Below are positions 53,300 through 62,450 of a stretch of DNA of 64,000 nucleotides, piece by piece (within the stretch, counting starts at the first letter, position 1; each line of letters begins with the position of its first letter). This DNA comes from CAYRTV01 sp964505785 (lineage in GTDB: Bacteria; Acidobacteriota; Aminicenantia; Aminicenantales; Aminicenantaceae). The stretch is taken from assembly GCA_964505785.1 (NCBI GenBank), contig CAZDJZ010000002.1, positions 1 through 64,000 on the forward strand, written 5' to 3'. The translations under genes and the position numbers were made by a program. The notes beneath the pieces are model-generated. The model did not search any database, was not told the origin of the DNA, and saw nothing but the letters and a program-made list of their open reading frames with translations.

Positions 53300-53468
53300 A
53301 TGAATTTTATTTCGTCAATAAATTACACTTCATTTACTCAACCTTCGACGTTAATCCTCAGTTTTACGGAAAAAGAAACCACGGCTATCAAGAAAAAACC
53401 GCGAGCAGAACAGGCCGCCGAGTATTAATCCCGTCTGGAGAATCCATGGATGAGGCTGATCGGCATGC

Positions 53469-55907
53469 TTAGTTATTTAATTCGCCTAATGGAGGATTGT
53501 GCATACTTTTAGGGAGTGACAGGGGTATGGTAGAAGCAGTCATGTCCGGATTTTCCTGGAACGTATTAATCTGGGTAATAGAGAAGAAATATTGTGCCTT
53601 TTCCCTCTCTTTGCCGATTTTATCTATACGCTGCATCATCCACATTTTCAGCTCTTCCAATTTCCACAAAGCAGCTGCTCTTACCTGAGAGGAGGCGCTT
53701 CGGTTGCCGGCTAAATTTATCAGATGATAAAGAACCGTATGGTTGATCTGACTTTGAATGGCTGCATAATATCCGCTCGTGCTCCCGGATTTCCAAGTGA
53801 AGGAAATCAATTCGTCCAGCACTTCATAAAAACCAGGATTCTCTGGATTGCGGGAATGATATTCTTCCATTCGAGCCGCTCTTTCAGGGTTGAGCAGGAG
53901 AGGGATGGTCAGATGCGCTATGGTTTCCGCCGCTCCTATTGGATCAAAAGTTAAGCCGGTGTGTCCTGGAAACAATTCTGAATGTTCTGGAAATCCCAGC
54001 GGTCTAGGCGGGATGAGCTGCAATATCTTTTCTTCTATAGCAAGATTTTGAGGATCAATTGTCTGCAGAAGGGCCTGGATGGCTTTCCGCTGTTCTAAGG
54101 GTGAAGCTATGTGAGGAGGACTTTGCCCATCTCCACGGATAGAATAATTGTAATATAATCCGCCTATGACCTTGGAAACGGCCACAATCTGATATCTGTG
54201 GAATAGATAAAGAGGTGTCAACACATCTTCCAATAAAGCCATGGGCGTGCCGTAAGGGATTTTTTTTTCTGAAAAGTTATGTAATATTGTTTTACGAATC
54301 TCCATTATGCGTTCAAGCTCATCCACCGGATTCTCACCATTATCCCAGCGATGGGAAAGAGGATGGGGACTGCTCTCTGGGACCGTGTCCCGATTGGATA
54401 ATAGATGAAGCCCTTTTGTAATTCTTTTTTTTAGGATTTTTTGCAGTTCCTCTTTTTCATTCACTCCCTCCGGAAAGTCCTGATATCCATATTCAATTGC
54501 AAGTTTATCCCATTCTCCTATTCCCTCATCATAGGCATCTGAAAGATTAATGGTCCCATTATCTCGGAGTTTAACCAGCGGGTAGGGATAATCCATAACT
54601 GATGATCTATGATCGGCGCTTGAAGCAAAATTATGATCCAGTCCTAAAATATGACCGACTTCATGACAGGCAAGCTGCCGGATACGGGCTAGGACCATTT
54701 GCTTTAATTCTGGTGAATTCCCGCCTGTGGAGGTGAAATCTCCTGCCAAACCTTGTGCGATAAGATAATCTGTATACGCTCTGCGCCCTTCGAGCACAAC
54801 ATTGGCTTTAATGAATTCTCCGGTTCTCGGATCCCAGACCATTCCCGCATAGGACCAGGAGCGGGTTGTGCGGTAAACCCAGGTGATGACGTTATAACGG
54901 ATGTCCATGGGATCGGCATCTTCGGGAAGAAGCTTAACCTTGAAAGCATTTTTAAATCCGATTGATTCGAATGCCTCATCCCACCATTTTGCCCCTTCCA
55001 TGACGGCTGAACGAATGGGCTCAGGCATGCCCTGTTCCACATAGAAAACAATAGGTTTCATGGGATCGCTTATTTCTGCGCGGGGATTCTTTTTTTGCAG
55101 GCGGAACCGGATAATGTAACGTTCCAGAAGCGGTTTCTCCATAGGGTTGGCAAAATCAGTGTAATGATTTTCAAGAAAACCAGAGCGCGGATCGAAAACT
55201 CGTGGTGAGTATTTATTATCAGGAAGCTGAGCCAAAGAATGATGGATCCTTATCGAGACAGAACCCGGTTCAGGCGCTGCGTTTACGGTAAGGCGTCCGG
55301 GAGCTTTGGAGGAAAAAGTCAGCATGGTTTCGACTTCAGTATTCAGCGGGAAGTTCTTCGTCCGGGGAAGATAGAAAAAAGACCTGGACTCATCAAGGAT
55401 ATAGTCTCCTTGATTATTGCGTTTCATTATACTGATAACATTATGGTCATCCCGCAGAAAAAAGGATGAGGCATCTACGAGATATTTGCCGTTATCCTCA
55501 GCATATATGGAAAATCCCCAGATAACAGAATCAGAGAAAGCTTCATCCACAGCTGCCTTGACGGCCTCATTATCCGTATCGGCTCGAAAGGCATAATTTT
55601 TCTGAATGAGTAAAATTTTTGGACCGGTTTTTGCAAAATGGACGACCCTTGTCCGGCCGAGCCGGTTACGGTCAAGACTTAGATCAACGGCACCAAGACC
55701 GGCGGCAATCGAACTCTGGTAAAGAAACGGAGTGTCAAGCTTGTCGATTTCCATCCATATTTTTCCAGTCTGTTCTTCCCAGTAAAGATTGAAGAATCCT
55801 GGAAGTTTATTCATCTCAGCAGTTTTTTCCATGGAGAGGAAGTGTTCGCCATGCCCCAGGGAAAATAATAACATCGTAAAAAATGCGGTTTGAATGAATT
55901 TCTGCAT
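53469..55907 (-). CDS. Exported zinc metalloprotease of the DUF5117/DUF4953 type
   Basis: The 812-residue protein starts after AAGGAGG and has a signal-like N-terminus (FFTMLLFSLGHGE). DUF5117-type blades (GKIWMEIDKLDTPFLYQSSIAAGLG, LVDASSFFLRDD) precede the metzincin-like zinc site CHEVGHILGLDHNF, with His415, Glu416, His419 and His425. This is followed by the Met-turn SVMDYPYPLV. The C-terminal 300 residues are helical. The protein should cut proteins outside the inner membrane; specificity is unknown. Confidence 0.92.
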   Translation of the reverse strand: MQKFIQTAFFTMLLFSLGHGEHFLSMEKTAEMNKLPGFFNLYWEEQTGKIWMEIDKLDTPFLYQSSIAAGLGAVDLSLDRNRLGRTRVVHFAKTGPKILLIQKNYAFRADTDNEAVKAAVDEAFSDSVIWGFSIYAEDNGKYLVDASSFFLRDDHNVISIMKRNNQGDYILDESRSFFYLPRTKNFPLNTEVETMLTFSSKAPGRLTVNAAPEPGSVSIRIHHSLAQLPDNKYSPRVFDPRSGFLENHYTDFANPMEKPLLERYIIRFRLQKKNPRAEISDPMKPIVFYVEQGMPEPIRSAVMEGAKWWDEAFESIGFKNAFKVKLLPEDADPMDIRYNVITWVYRTTRSWSYAGMVWDPRTGEFIKANVVLEGRRAYTDYLIAQGLAGDFTSTGGNSPELKQMVLARIRQLACHEVGHILGLDHNFASSADHRSSVMDYPYPLVKLRDNGTINLSDAYDEGIGEWDKLAIEYGYQDFPEGVNEKEELQKILKKRITKGLHLLSNRDTVPESSPHPLSHRWDNGENPVDELERIMEIRKTILHNFSEKKIPYGTPMALLEDVLTPLYLFHRYQIVAVSKVIGGLYYNYSIRGDGQSPPHIASPLEQRKAIQALLQTIDPQNLAIEEKILQLIPPRPLGFPEHSELFPGHTGLTFDPIGAAETIAHLTIPLLLNPERAARMEEYHSRNPENPGFYEVLDELISFTWKSGSTSGYYAAIQSQINHTVLYHLINLAGNRSASSQVRAAALWKLEELKMWMMQRIDKIGKEREKAQYFFSITQINTFQENPDMTASTIPLSLPKSMHNPPLGELNN

Positions 55908-55991
55908 TAGAAACCTCCTTTTCGTTGAGAAATCCGATCTATTCAGGAGATATAAATCAATAAGGGTAAGAAGTCAATGTTAACGATAACT

Positions 55992-56390
55992 CAGCCTGAA
56001 TTATTCATAAAAAAAATTGAGATGTTTTTGCAATTACTTTTTTATCAGCGATTAACATGGTTTTTATTGAAAGTTCAAATGGAAAGTTTTTCATTTGCAA
56101 ATATATATTTAAATCGCAATTTTTCACCCCTTCGGCTGGGCTGAATCTCACCGCATCTTTTGGTTTGCAGCTTGTCGCAGTGAAGTGACGACCTTGGTCG
56201 AATCAATGTCATCCTGAGGCCTGCGCCGGCAGGCCGTGAGGATCTTATACTTCTTCGCCGAATAAAGCATAATCGTCTTCTCGTGCAAGCGCCGTCTAAG
56301 ATCCTTCGCCGCTATACTCCTCAGGCCGGCAATAAATTAACGTATTGTCGTCATCTGCGGCAATCTCGGCCCGTGAATAGTCCGGGTTAG
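55992..56390 (+). mobile_element. Composite MITE-like element with a hairpin repeat nested inside
   Basis: The left CAGCCTGAATTATTCAT (55992-56008) plus TTGCAATTAC and TTATCAGCGATT is the inverse of the right half of the element at 30447. The right end is GTGAATAGTCCGGGTTAG (56373-56390) with CTGCGGCAATCTCGGCC before it. At about 56190-56335 it carries a hairpin repeat copy (GTCATCCTGAGG, GCGCCGTCTAAGATC, CTCCTCAGG) in the same orientation as copy B. No coding frame is present. Confidence 0.65.
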
Positions 56391-56487
56391 AAAAAAATAA
56401 GATATATTAAATTTCATGAAAATTGGCATAAGTTATTTAATATGAGTAACAAAATAATTTATTAAATAAAAATATCAAAAAATCGAC

Positions 56488-56516
56488 TTGACATATTTGA
56501 ATTATTCATCTGTAAT
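56488..56516 (+). promoter_or_regulatory. Strong predicted promoter for the large TonB receptor
   Basis: A consensus TTGACA (56488-56493) and TGTAAT (56511-56516) are 17 bases apart in an AT-rich context. The predicted start, near 56523, leaves a leader of about 314 bases before the receptor ATG. Confidence 0.6.
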
Positions 56517-56522
56517 AGCGGT

Positions 56523-56836
56523 AACGTGCACATTGAGTTATGTATGGATATGAAAAGGATAGTAAAATTGATGATTGAGCTTTCCTTTAGGAACAATCTA
56601 TTTTCTAAAGCAGTGCATCCCCGGAGTTTATTAAGAACTTCGGTTTCCATCCACTTTGAATCCTCGAATTTCAATTATATAAATAATTTTAACCGAATTC
56701 CCGAGACGAAGCAGAAGAAAATGAGCTTCGTTTTCTCAGGAATAAAAAGCAGTTAAAGAAGGGAGGTGATAATTATCAGAAAAATGGATGCTGGAATTAA
56801 AGAACAGGGGAAAAATATTTGAAAATAGGAGATGAT
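56523..56836 (+). other. Long leader of the TonB receptor mRNA
   Basis: This stretch has no convincing gene. AGAAAATGAGCTTCGTTTTCT (about 56716-56736) can fold on itself. GGGAGGTGAT at 56761-56770 is a near-perfect ribosome site, but no ATG, GTG or TTG follows at normal distance (ATT at 56772, ATG at 56784 and 56788). A frame of 15 codons from the ATG at 56788 ends at 56835, two bases before the receptor start. Confidence 0.45.
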
Positions 56837-59800
56837 ATGTCTAAACTAAGAGTTTTGTTTATTTTGCTTTTCTGTGTAGTCTTGGTTTCTGCACTTAATG
56901 CGCAGGTCACAAGGCAGACAGGATCCGTACGAGGAACAGTAACCGAATCAGACGGCGAAGCTATACCCGGAGTCACAGTGACAGCGACAGGGCCTAAGCT
57001 TATCGGGTCCATCAGCGACATTACTGATGTGAATGGGAATTTCCGGCTGGTGGGTTTGCCTCCCGGCACATATGAAATTCTTGTCGAGCTGGAAGGCTTT
57101 AAATCTATCAGGCAAGAACAGGTCACAGTTCAAACCGGTATGACCATCACACTTAATTTCACTCTTGAACCATCAACGATTGCCGAAGAAATAACAGTTG
57201 TAGCCACGGCCCCGACTGTCGACGTGCAGAGCACCAAAATGTCCACGGTTATGAGCTCAGAGGTCCTGCAGCGTCTTCCCATGAACAGGAGGATGAACAG
57301 TGCTCTCAATGCGGCCGCAGGGGTGGTCGGAGAGATGGGCTATACAGGCGGGATCGTACATGGCGGAACATCCATCATGCACAACTGGGAGATAGATGGT
57401 GTTAACGCTAATTCTCCGACTCATAACGGCCAGCTGATCAGTGTGCATTATGATTCAATCGAAGAAGTCGAAATGGTGACCGGCGGACTTCCGGCCAACG
57501 TCGGAGCCGGCGGCGGTAGCTACATCAATGTTGTTACAAAATCCGGAGGAAACGAGTTCCACGGCCAGGCCCAGGCTTACTATACCCGGGAAGATCTCAC
57601 TCAAATCCTTTATCCCGAAGAACAGCTCCGGTCATTGGGGGTCGCAAAGCCATCCTCTCCCATTTTTGACTGGGATGCATCCGGTTCATTGGGCGGCCCG
57701 ATCATCAAGGACAAGCTCTGGTTTTTCCTTGACATGGGATTACTAAAGAACGAGAAATACGGCAATTTTATCCCTGCTACGATTCAAGGAGTAAGCTATG
57801 ATACATTTAATTACCCCGAAACAATTTGGCAAGGGATGTTTAAGCTGACGACACCCATATCCGAATCTCTGCGCTTTTTTGTCATGTTTCATGGGGAACT
57901 GGAGAACCGGGATATTTATAATACCTGGTCTAATAAAGCCACAAGAGACGCCAGTTTGACTATCAAAAACAATCACAGGATCGCCACTACGGCAAATCTT
58001 TCCTGGCTGATGAGCTCCAATACGTATGTTGATTTCCGTGTTGCTCTCGCCCGCCGGTATTTTCCCATAACTTTCCGGGAAGGAACCAATGGGCCGCCCA
58101 GTTATTATGATGGCTATACCGGATATACCTGGAACGCTCCAGGGGGATGGGCCAGCGGAATCACAAGACAGTCGCGGCAGGCATCCGTCAGATTAACCCA
58201 TTTCGAGGATAATTTCCTTGGCGCTAATCACGAAATAGGTGCAGGCATCGAATGGCAGTGGGGTGAAGATGACTGGCCATGGTGGAGAAAAACTTCGCTC
58301 AACGTCGATTTTTACGATGGAAACATCTATTACTACCGGGAACTTTTCGGTTTGGACGGCCCGCATCCCATCTATGGAGACGGACAGATTTCCGGACCGT
58401 ATTGCGGACCTGAAGAAGGGGACAGCGTAACAAACGGCAGTGAAAACCGTTACGGAGGCTACATACAGGATTCGGTGACGTTTAATAACCGCTTGACACT
58501 CAATCTCGGCGTCAGGTTCGATATGTATAATGGGTACTTGCCCGCGGCTGATAAGACTGCCGCAGAGGGAGTGATCAGCGAAATAGGAGATTATGTTCTC
58601 ACCCCCATGTTCGGATTCAATCCCTACGGTGAACTGTCCTTTGACGGATGGGACAATGCCATGGGCTGGACGGCGATTTCTCCAAGATTGGGCGCATCTT
58701 ACGACTTATTCGGTGACGGTAAAACCGCTGTTAAGGTTTCCTATGCCCGCTATGCGGAAGCCCTTCCGGTTATGTATTTCAACCGCGTCCATCCCCACCA
58801 GCCGGCATCATTTGGTTTTTATTGGTGGGATTTGAACGGCAATCAACAGGTGGATTCACCCGGTGTTGACGATTATACCTACAGAACCGGAAATGTGAAA
58901 ATGATGGATCTGGATTTTACGAAGAAAACGATCGATCCGGATGCCTCCTCTCCTTACTACAATGAAATCACGGCATCCCTCAATCATGAGCTTTTCAAGG
59001 ATTTCAGATTCACGCTCCAATACATTTACAAAAATAAAGTTAATGCCATCGATGATGTTCTCTATGATCCGGAAAGCGGAAAATACTGGTATACATATGA
59101 GAGAGCGACCGAATGGTGGATTCCGTTCACGACAACCGTTCCCGGAATAGGAGAATATCCCGACCAGCAGGTCACCATGTACTTTATGTCCCAGGACTCG
59201 CCTTATAATAACCAGTTCACGCAACTGACCAATGTCCCGGAAGCGAAGAGAACCTATCAAGCGCTCGAATTGAGTTTTGACAAACGGTTTTCGAATGGAT
59301 GGTCCTTGGGCGGATCAGCCGTCTGGTCCGTAACCAAGGGAAATAACGCCGGTGCTTATGGTTCAGTCTGGGGCTTCGGCGGTGCTTACAATAACGCCAA
59401 CTGGTTTGTGAATAGATATGGACGAACAAGCGAAGATATTCCTTTAGCTATTAAATTGTACGGTACTTTTAATCTTCCCTATGGCTTTGTCACTGCTTTC
59501 TATTTCACCCATACAGAAGGGACTCCCTTTCAAAGAGGCGTGACCGTCTATCCTCCTGAAGACTGGGCCGCCGCCAACAATGCGGTTCCCTGGTCAGCAT
59601 ATGTACTTGTCGAAGAACAGGGCTCACGGAGAAACCAGAGTACGGATAATGTTGATTTCAGGCTGGAAAAAGAGTTCACCTTTCCGATGGGCAAATTTGG
59701 AATATTCTTGGATATTTTTAATCTTCTCGGGAACCGTTACGTCTATTCCGGGCTGGATCCAGCCGGAAACTGGCGGCCGGTTGCGGAAAATTCAAGCGAA

Positions 59801-59890
59801 GGCACGTATTCACCCAGTTATAATTATGGACGAGTAACCAGTCTCACAGGAACCCGTCTGTTTAAATTCTCTATCCGGTTCGCGTTCTAA
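56837..59890 (+). CDS. TonB-dependent receptor with carboxypeptidase-regulatory domain (Acidobacteria-type)
   Basis: The ATG at 56837 (1017 residues) is chosen over the TTG at 56819 because TAGGAGATG precedes it and a signal peptide ending LNAQ follows directly. A regulatory-like sandwich (GSVRGTVTESDGEAIPGVTVTA, about 25-110) is followed by a plug (EEITVVATAPTVDVQSTK) with INVVTKSGGNEFHG and SLGGPIIKDKLWFF, hallmarks of the Oar-like receptors abundant in Acidobacteriota. The barrel ends in LFKFSIRFAF with a terminal Phe. It imports a large or bulky nutrient with TonB energy. A strong terminator follows. Confidence 0.92.
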   Translation: MSKLRVLFILLFCVVLVSALNAQVTRQTGSVRGTVTESDGEAIPGVTVTATGPKLIGSISDITDVNGNFRLVGLPPGTYEILVELEGFKSIRQEQVTVQTGMTITLNFTLEPSTIAEEITVVATAPTVDVQSTKMSTVMSSEVLQRLPMNRRMNSALNAAAGVVGEMGYTGGIVHGGTSIMHNWEIDGVNANSPTHNGQLISVHYDSIEEVEMVTGGLPANVGAGGGSYINVVTKSGGNEFHGQAQAYYTREDLTQILYPEEQLRSLGVAKPSSPIFDWDASGSLGGPIIKDKLWFFLDMGLLKNEKYGNFIPATIQGVSYDTFNYPETIWQGMFKLTTPISESLRFFVMFHGELENRDIYNTWSNKATRDASLTIKNNHRIATTANLSWLMSSNTYVDFRVALARRYFPITFREGTNGPPSYYDGYTGYTWNAPGGWASGITRQSRQASVRLTHFEDNFLGANHEIGAGIEWQWGEDDWPWWRKTSLNVDFYDGNIYYYRELFGLDGPHPIYGDGQISGPYCGPEEGDSVTNGSENRYGGYIQDSVTFNNRLTLNLGVRFDMYNGYLPAADKTAAEGVISEIGDYVLTPMFGFNPYGELSFDGWDNAMGWTAISPRLGASYDLFGDGKTAVKVSYARYAEALPVMYFNRVHPHQPASFGFYWWDLNGNQQVDSPGVDDYTYRTGNVKMMDLDFTKKTIDPDASSPYYNEITASLNHELFKDFRFTLQYIYKNKVNAIDDVLYDPESGKYWYTYERATEWWIPFTTTVPGIGEYPDQQVTMYFMSQDSPYNNQFTQLTNVPEAKRTYQALELSFDKRFSNGWSLGGSAVWSVTKGNNAGAYGSVWGFGGAYNNANWFVNRYGRTSEDIPLAIKLYGTFNLPYGFVTAFYFTHTEGTPFQRGVTVYPPEDWAAANNAVPWSAYVLVEEQGSRRNQSTDNVDFRLEKEFTFPMGKFGIFLDIFNLLGNRYVYSGLDPAGNWRPVAENSSEGTYSPSYNYGRVTSLTGTRLFKFSIRFAF

Positions 59891-59910
59891 GCTGAAACAG
59901 GAATTGTCAA

Positions 59911-59941
59911 AGGGGAAGGCCCGGCCTTCCCCTTTTTTTTT
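59911..59941 (+). terminator. Rho-independent terminator of the TonB receptor gene
   Basis: AGGGGAAGGC (59911-59920) pairs perfectly with GCCTTCCCCT (59924-59933) around a three-base loop, followed by a run of nine T. It lies 20 bases after the receptor stop. Confidence 0.93.
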
Positions 59942-60059
59942 ATCTTTTCGTCAAGATCCGGTTTTCTCAGCAGAACTTTTTATTGTCTGGATATCGCATT
60001 TCGGCTATTATCATAAATCCTGAAATAGGTTTTGCAGCATGAATAGGACAGGGCGGAAA

Positions 60060-61232
60060 ATGAAAAAGAGCCGGCTTTATTTTGAACCGGTCTTGCGGGA
60101 TGTCAGCCTGCGGATAGTCTTTGGTGTTACACTTATGGCTGTCCTCGGGGTTTCAAGCATAACCCCCGCTTTTCCCTTGATAATCGAGGAGCTGAAGATA
60201 TCCCCGCAGTCCATCGGAATGCTGATCACCGTTTTTACGCTTCCTGGAATATTAATGACTCCCGTACTAGGCATTCTTGCCGACCGGTTCGGACGAAAAC
60301 GTATACTTATTCCTTCATTGCTGGTATTCGGCATCGCGGGAACGGCGTGTGCTTTTATCCGTGACTTCAATATCCTCTTGATGATGCGTTTTCTGCAGGG
60401 GATTGGTGCGGCTTCTCTGGGTTCACTTAATGTTACCCTTATTGGGGATCTTTTCTCCGGTGAGGAACGCACTGCGGCTATGGGTTATAACGCAAGTGTC
60501 CTCAGCGTCGGGACAGCCGGTTATCCCGCCATTGGCGGATTTCTGGCGACGCTTGGATGGTATTATCCTTTTGTTCTGCCGATTGCCGCCGTACCCCTTG
60601 GTTTGATTGTACTGTTTTCATTGAAAAATCCCGAACCAAAGAAACAAAAAAATTTTAAAGAATACATTCATGCTGCGTGGAACAGCATAAAAAAACGCCG
60701 GGTTATTATGCTGTTAATTGTAAGCACCCTGACCTTTATTATACTCTATGGGTCCTATTTGACCTATTTCCCGATTCTCGCCGGTCAATCATTTCAAGCC
60801 GCTCCTCTTATTATCGGACTGCTTATGTCCGCCATGTCTATTGTCACGGCGGTGACATCCTCACAGCTGAGTAAAATCGCCAAAATTTTTTCGAAAATGA
60901 CTCTGATTAAGGCCACTTATTTGTTTTACGGATTGGGTTTGATTGTTTTTGTTGCTGTTCCCAATCTATGGCTGCTGCTTTTACCCACGGCTGTTTTTGG
61001 AATAGGACACGGGTTGAATTTCCCCAGCATTCAGACTCTTTTAGCGGAAATGGCTCCTATCGAGTACCGGGCTGTCTTCATGTCCATAAACGGGATGGTC
61101 CTGCGCTTGGGGCAGACTCTGGGTCCGGTATTTATGGGCCTCATCTATACAGTTTGGGGAATTGAAGGCGCCTTTCTTGCCGGCGCCGGTTTTTCCGCTG
61201 CCGCATTTTTATTGCTTTTAATTTTTGAATGA
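60060..61232 (+). CDS. MFS transporter (DHA1-type drug/metabolite exporter)
   Basis: The 390-residue protein (an ATG at 60039 is also possible) has twelve hydrophobic segments and the MFS motif A as GILADRFGRKR between helices 2 and 3. Motif C-like Gly-rich helix 5 (ASVLSVGTAGYPAIGG) points to the DHA1 antiporter group. It probably exports small molecules in exchange for protons. It stands alone after the receptor's terminator. The substrate is unknown. Confidence 0.85.
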   Translation: MKKSRLYFEPVLRDVSLRIVFGVTLMAVLGVSSITPAFPLIIEELKISPQSIGMLITVFTLPGILMTPVLGILADRFGRKRILIPSLLVFGIAGTACAFIRDFNILLMMRFLQGIGAASLGSLNVTLIGDLFSGEERTAAMGYNASVLSVGTAGYPAIGGFLATLGWYYPFVLPIAAVPLGLIVLFSLKNPEPKKQKNFKEYIHAAWNSIKKRRVIMLLIVSTLTFIILYGSYLTYFPILAGQSFQAAPLIIGLLMSAMSIVTAVTSSQLSKIAKIFSKMTLIKATYLFYGLGLIVFVAVPNLWLLLLPTAVFGIGHGLNFPSIQTLLAEMAPIEYRAVFMSINGMVLRLGQTLGPVFMGLIYTVWGIEGAFLAGAGFSAAAFLLLLIFE

Positions 61233-61256
61233 AAAACTGATTTTCAATAAAAAAGC

Positions 61257-61455
61257 TAGGCCAGTGTACAATCTTGTTCGCAACTTTGATTTATAAAGTG
61301 AGCCATCGTAAACTCATTTTGAAAAATAAAATTTTTGAAAGGAGAGTTTTTAAACGATGGCCCACAGAAGTGACATCAATTATACCGAAGTCTTTCGAGA
61401 AAAGCTAATTGATTTTATAACAGAGGAGGATCCAGTACGTCCCCAAACAAGATGA
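61257..61455 (+). mobile_element. Remnant of an IS256-like insertion sequence
   Basis: A frame from an ATG at 61357 (after AAAGGAGAG) reads MAHRSDINYTEVFREKLIDF, then ITEEDPVRPQTR and a stop at 61455. It resembles the N-terminus of IS256/Mutator transposases (LIDFITEEDP). The upstream AGGCCAGTGTACAATCTTGT (from about 61258) could be the left terminal repeat. The rest of the transposase is gone. Confidence 0.5.
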
Positions 61456-61549
61456 ATCCAGGTATTATCCACTTTCCAGGGCAACCGATTGATTGTTCCA
61501 TCCGGAGAAGCCGTCCCTAGACGGGTAGGGTTATTCCAAATTCGGCTGT

Positions 61550-61843
61550 TTACATAGCGGGCTTATTGTGTTTATTGACGTCGAAGTTCTGACCCGTAAA
61601 TGAATAAGCCAGAGATTCTCCATGTTTTTTTTCATCTCCGCTGGACACCCAGCCAATATGAAGAAGAAATGCAGCATCATGGCCGTTAATGAATGTGATT
61701 CCGTTTAAAACATCCGCATAATAAGAGCCGATTTGAATCGATTCGGATTTAAGCTCAGCTCTTATGGCAAAGGAGTCTGCATAAAAAATTTGCGTTAAAA
61801 CAATAATTAAGGAATAAAATATTAGGACCCGGAGTCATTTCAT
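61550..61843 (-). pseudogene. Broken exported protein with an early in-frame stop
   Basis: After AAAGGAAA, ATG-AAA-TGA is followed in the same frame by a good signal peptide (LRVLIFYSLIIVLTQIFYAD) and about 65 residues (IQIGSYYADVLNGITFING, HDAAFLLHIGWVSSGDEKKHGES) to a stop at 61550. The TGA at codon 3 blocks expression and the 3' end looks truncated near the IS remnant. I do not recognise the family. Confidence 0.55.
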
Positions 61844-61894
61844 CTTTATTTCCTTTCTAACCTGACTTTTAAATTCGTGGTGACGGCCGCAGCT

Positions 61895-62233
61895 TTATTC
61901 CTTGCACTTCGTATCTGCAGCAATCCCGGCATATACGGCGGCCTTGTCAAACGGATCTTTAGACAAAAGAAACCAGTTGGCGGGATGGGTCAGGGCGCCG
62001 AAGAGCAGGGGACCATGGGCTGTTTTTCCCCTTGCTTTCCAATGATAAGGGATCCTGTCTTTTCCAAGTGCATCGGTATCCCATGGGAAACCGGAGAAAA
62101 ATCCCGACCAGTCGAAAGAATGGTCATGAATGTACTCAATGTATTCCAGGAGTTCAGGGTTTCCAGTTTGATTATACAGCCAGAAAGCCAGTGTTATAAT
62201 GGAGGCAGCCAGGAGAAATTTCAGATAGTTCAT
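61895..62233 (-). pseudogene. Internal fragment of a GH127-like (beta-L-arabinofuranosidase-type) protein
   Basis: The frame starts after AAGGAG at 62233 with a signal-like MNYLKFLLAASIITLAF. It passes directly into FWLYNQTGNPELLEYIEYIHDHSFDW and ANWFLLSKDPFDKAAVYAGI, which resemble helices of large six-hairpin GH127-like glycosidases (WLYNRTGDxxLLEL and LSxDPxxxxAVYxG patterns). At about 112 residues it is far shorter than the family. A large internal deletion joining a signal peptide to a catalytic fragment is likely. Confidence 0.5.
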
Positions 62234-62347
62234 GTACATCTCCTTTTAAAACCGGATTTCACCGACGGAATTGTATTGGATGGAAAGACATTAAAGGGAG
62301 GGAGTTTCAATTTAAGAAACCGGTATTTTCTCAACACAAAACATTAA

Positions 62348-62450
62348 CGTTAACGCTGAACTACAAAACAATTGTTTACATGTCAAGAAAAAATACGAAG
62401 ATGACTTGACAAAATGAAAATTCTTAAACAATATGAAGTGTACGTTAACG
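62348..62450 (+). promoter_or_regulatory. Promoter with two LacI-type operator boxes for the GH127-type gene
   Basis: TTGACA (62406-62411) and CAATAT (62429-62434) are exactly 17 bases apart. Palindromic CGTTAACG boxes lie at 62348-62355 (ACGTTAACGC) and 62443-62450 (ACGTTAACGC), 95 bases apart centre to centre. The downstream box overlaps the start point. This fits repression with looping by a LacI/PurR-type regulator, none of which is encoded in this window. Confidence 0.7.

Noticed and set aside
53342..53468. Hydrophobic frame (HPWILQTGLILGGLFC) after the zinc protease stop
   Set aside because: It has no start codon or ribosome site and is not in frame with the protease; treated as debris.
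56526..56756. Frame of 76 codons in the TonB receptor leader
   Set aside because: It starts at a GTG without a ribosome site, just at the predicted transcription start, with composition unlike coding neighbours.
61835..61837. In-frame TGA at codon 3 as possible selenocysteine or recoding
   Set aside because: There is no Sec hairpin immediately downstream, and the truncated 3' end beside an IS remnant fits a decayed gene better.
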